Below, piece after piece: positions 63,381 through 64,000 of a stretch of 64,000 nt of DNA. A model generated the notes under the pieces. It was not told the origin of the DNA and ran no database searches. It worked only from the letters and a program-made list of their open reading frames with translations. The stretch's first letter is position 1, and the number at the start of each line of letters is the position of its first letter. Source of the DNA: JAKPAM01 sp047601745 (GTDB lineage Bacteria > Pseudomonadota > Gammaproteobacteria > Burkholderiales > Burkholderiaceae_E); contig JASGIS010000001.1 of assembly GCA_047601745.1 (NCBI GenBank), positions 558,001-622,000 on the forward strand, in the 5' to 3' direction. Both the position numbers and the translations under genes were made by a program.

Positions 63381-63631
63381 GGTTCGTGTTCTCGGAAGCC
63401 GCCTGGGAAGACTATCTGTACTGGCAAAAGCAGGACAGGCGGATGCTCGAGCGGATCAACAAGCTGATCACCGAAACGGCGCGGGATCCTTTTTCGGGCA
63501 TCGGCAAGCCCGAGCCCCTGAAGCACGCGTTGTCCGGCTACTGGTCGCGCCGGATCTCGGACGAGCACAGGATGGTCTACAAAGCCGAGGCGGATGCGCT
63601 GCTGATCGCCCAGCTTCGCTATCACTATTGA
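63377..63631 (+). CDS. yoeB: YoeB toxin, ribosome-dependent mRNA interferase
   Basis: The 84-residue protein matches YoeB end to end: FSEAAWEDYLYWQKQDRRMLERINKLI, DPFSGIGKPEPLKHALSGYWSRRI, DEHRMVYKAE and the terminal LRYHY. The E46/R65/H83/Y84-type catalytic residues are present. It cuts mRNA in the ribosomal A site. It is coupled to yefM by an ATGA overlap. Confidence 0.96.
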   Translation: MRFVFSEAAWEDYLYWQKQDRRMLERINKLITETARDPFSGIGKPEPLKHALSGYWSRRISDEHRMVYKAEADALLIAQLRYHY

Positions 63632-63662
63632 GACCCGGGCCAGTTCAATCGAAGATCGAGCC

Positions 63663-64000
63663 CTAATCGTTCGAGTGCAGGGCGGTGTTCAATCCCGTCC
63701 AATGCCCGGCGGCCGTCGGGATCGCCTCGACCGCTCCCGACTGGCTGTTGCGGCGAAACAGCAGGCCCGATTGGCCCGACAACTGCCGGGCGGCCACGAC
63801 CGTGCCGTCCGGCAGCCGGACCTTGGTCCCCGCGGTCACATAGAGACCGGCCTCGACGACGCAGTCGTCCCCGAGCGAGATCCCGATTCCCGCGTTCGCG
63901 CCCAGCAGGCTGCGCTCGCCGATCGCGTTGCGATGCTTGCCCCCTCCGGACAAGGTTCCCATGATCGAAGCGCCGGCGCCGACGTCCGAGTTCCGGCCGA
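63663..64000 (-). CDS. dapD: 2,3,4,5-tetrahydropyridine-2,6-dicarboxylate N-succinyltransferase, C-terminal part
   Basis: The visible 112 residues of this minus-strand gene contain GRNSDVGAGASIMGTLSGGG, ERSLLGANAGIGISLGDDC and VEAGLYVTAGTKV, the left-handed beta-helix and C-terminal part of DapD. The enzyme uses succinyl-CoA in lysine and diaminopimelate synthesis. The start lies outside the window; the ATG at 63962 is internal. Confidence 0.93.
   Translation of the reverse strand, partial: GRNSDVGAGASIMGTLSGGGKHRNAIGERSLLGANAGIGISLGDDCVVEAGLYVTAGTKVRLPDGTVVAARQLSGQSGLLFRRNSQSGAVEAIPTAAGHWTGLNTALHSND

Overview
The window is GC-rich chromosomal DNA from a Gram-negative bacterium, most likely a betaproteobacterium of the Burkholderiales. 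The main clues are three TctC-type periplasmic binding proteins, a Burkholderia-type trimeric porin, an AcnD/PrpF pair, a hybrid histidine kinase fused to an NCS1 transporter, and numerous acyl-CoA genes with TetR, IclR, GntR and Crp regulators. Genus was not established. I see no rRNA, tRNA, CRISPR array, transposase or integrase, and no gene-free stretch longer than about 300 bases.

Layout. 1-3576: a 5'-cut DUF222/HNH nuclease gene, then a lower-GC methyltransferase/LysR pair. 3627-12177: DHH phosphoesterase, TetR regulator, PLP-dependent dehydratase, HpaI-type aldolase, a large PAS-containing chemoreceptor and Zwf. 12280-15193: an orphan ABC ATPase coupled to a DUF3135 protein, then a TetR/MFS pair. 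15375-20103: an acyl-CoA catabolic locus made of IclR, an acyl-CoA dehydrogenase and a collapsed SDR gene, divergent from TctC, a thiolase and a DUF35 protein. 20219-22434: a VapBC-type toxin-antitoxin module, trans-aconitate methyltransferase and methionine aminopeptidase. 22637-26855: a NitT/TauT/Ssu-type ABC importer and a membrane cytochrome c.

26878-33881: a minus-strand cluster (TctC, DUF1254, a metallo-beta-lactamase/alkylsulfatase-like protein, a second TctC, porin) with a divergent Crp-family regulator. 34003-38085: PRC-barrel protein, epoxide-hydrolase-like enzyme, acyl-CoA ligase and SDR. 38189-43645: kinase-like protein and a two-component system whose kinase carries a transporter-type sensor and a cysteine cluster. 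43722-49199: a polyamine-type ABC importer with a MetX-like hydrolase. 49465-54063: GntR, AcnD and PrpF.

54064-55445: a Fic-protein gene inserted at the 3' end of prpF and bounded by a near-perfect 62-bp direct repeat. 55634-63062: a GGDEF protein, glycerate 2-kinase with a polyglycine tract, MFS transporter, two enoyl-CoA hydratases and a CaiB-type CoA transferase. 63129-64000: YefM/YoeB and the 3' end of dapD.

Taken together, most genes serve uptake and CoA-dependent breakdown of organic acids, each block with its own local regulator. The most noteworthy items are the transporter-kinase fusion, the repeat-flanked fic insertion, the 35-codon SDR remnant that keeps its ribosome site and stop/start overlap, and in-frame tandem-repeat expansions in several unrelated genes.
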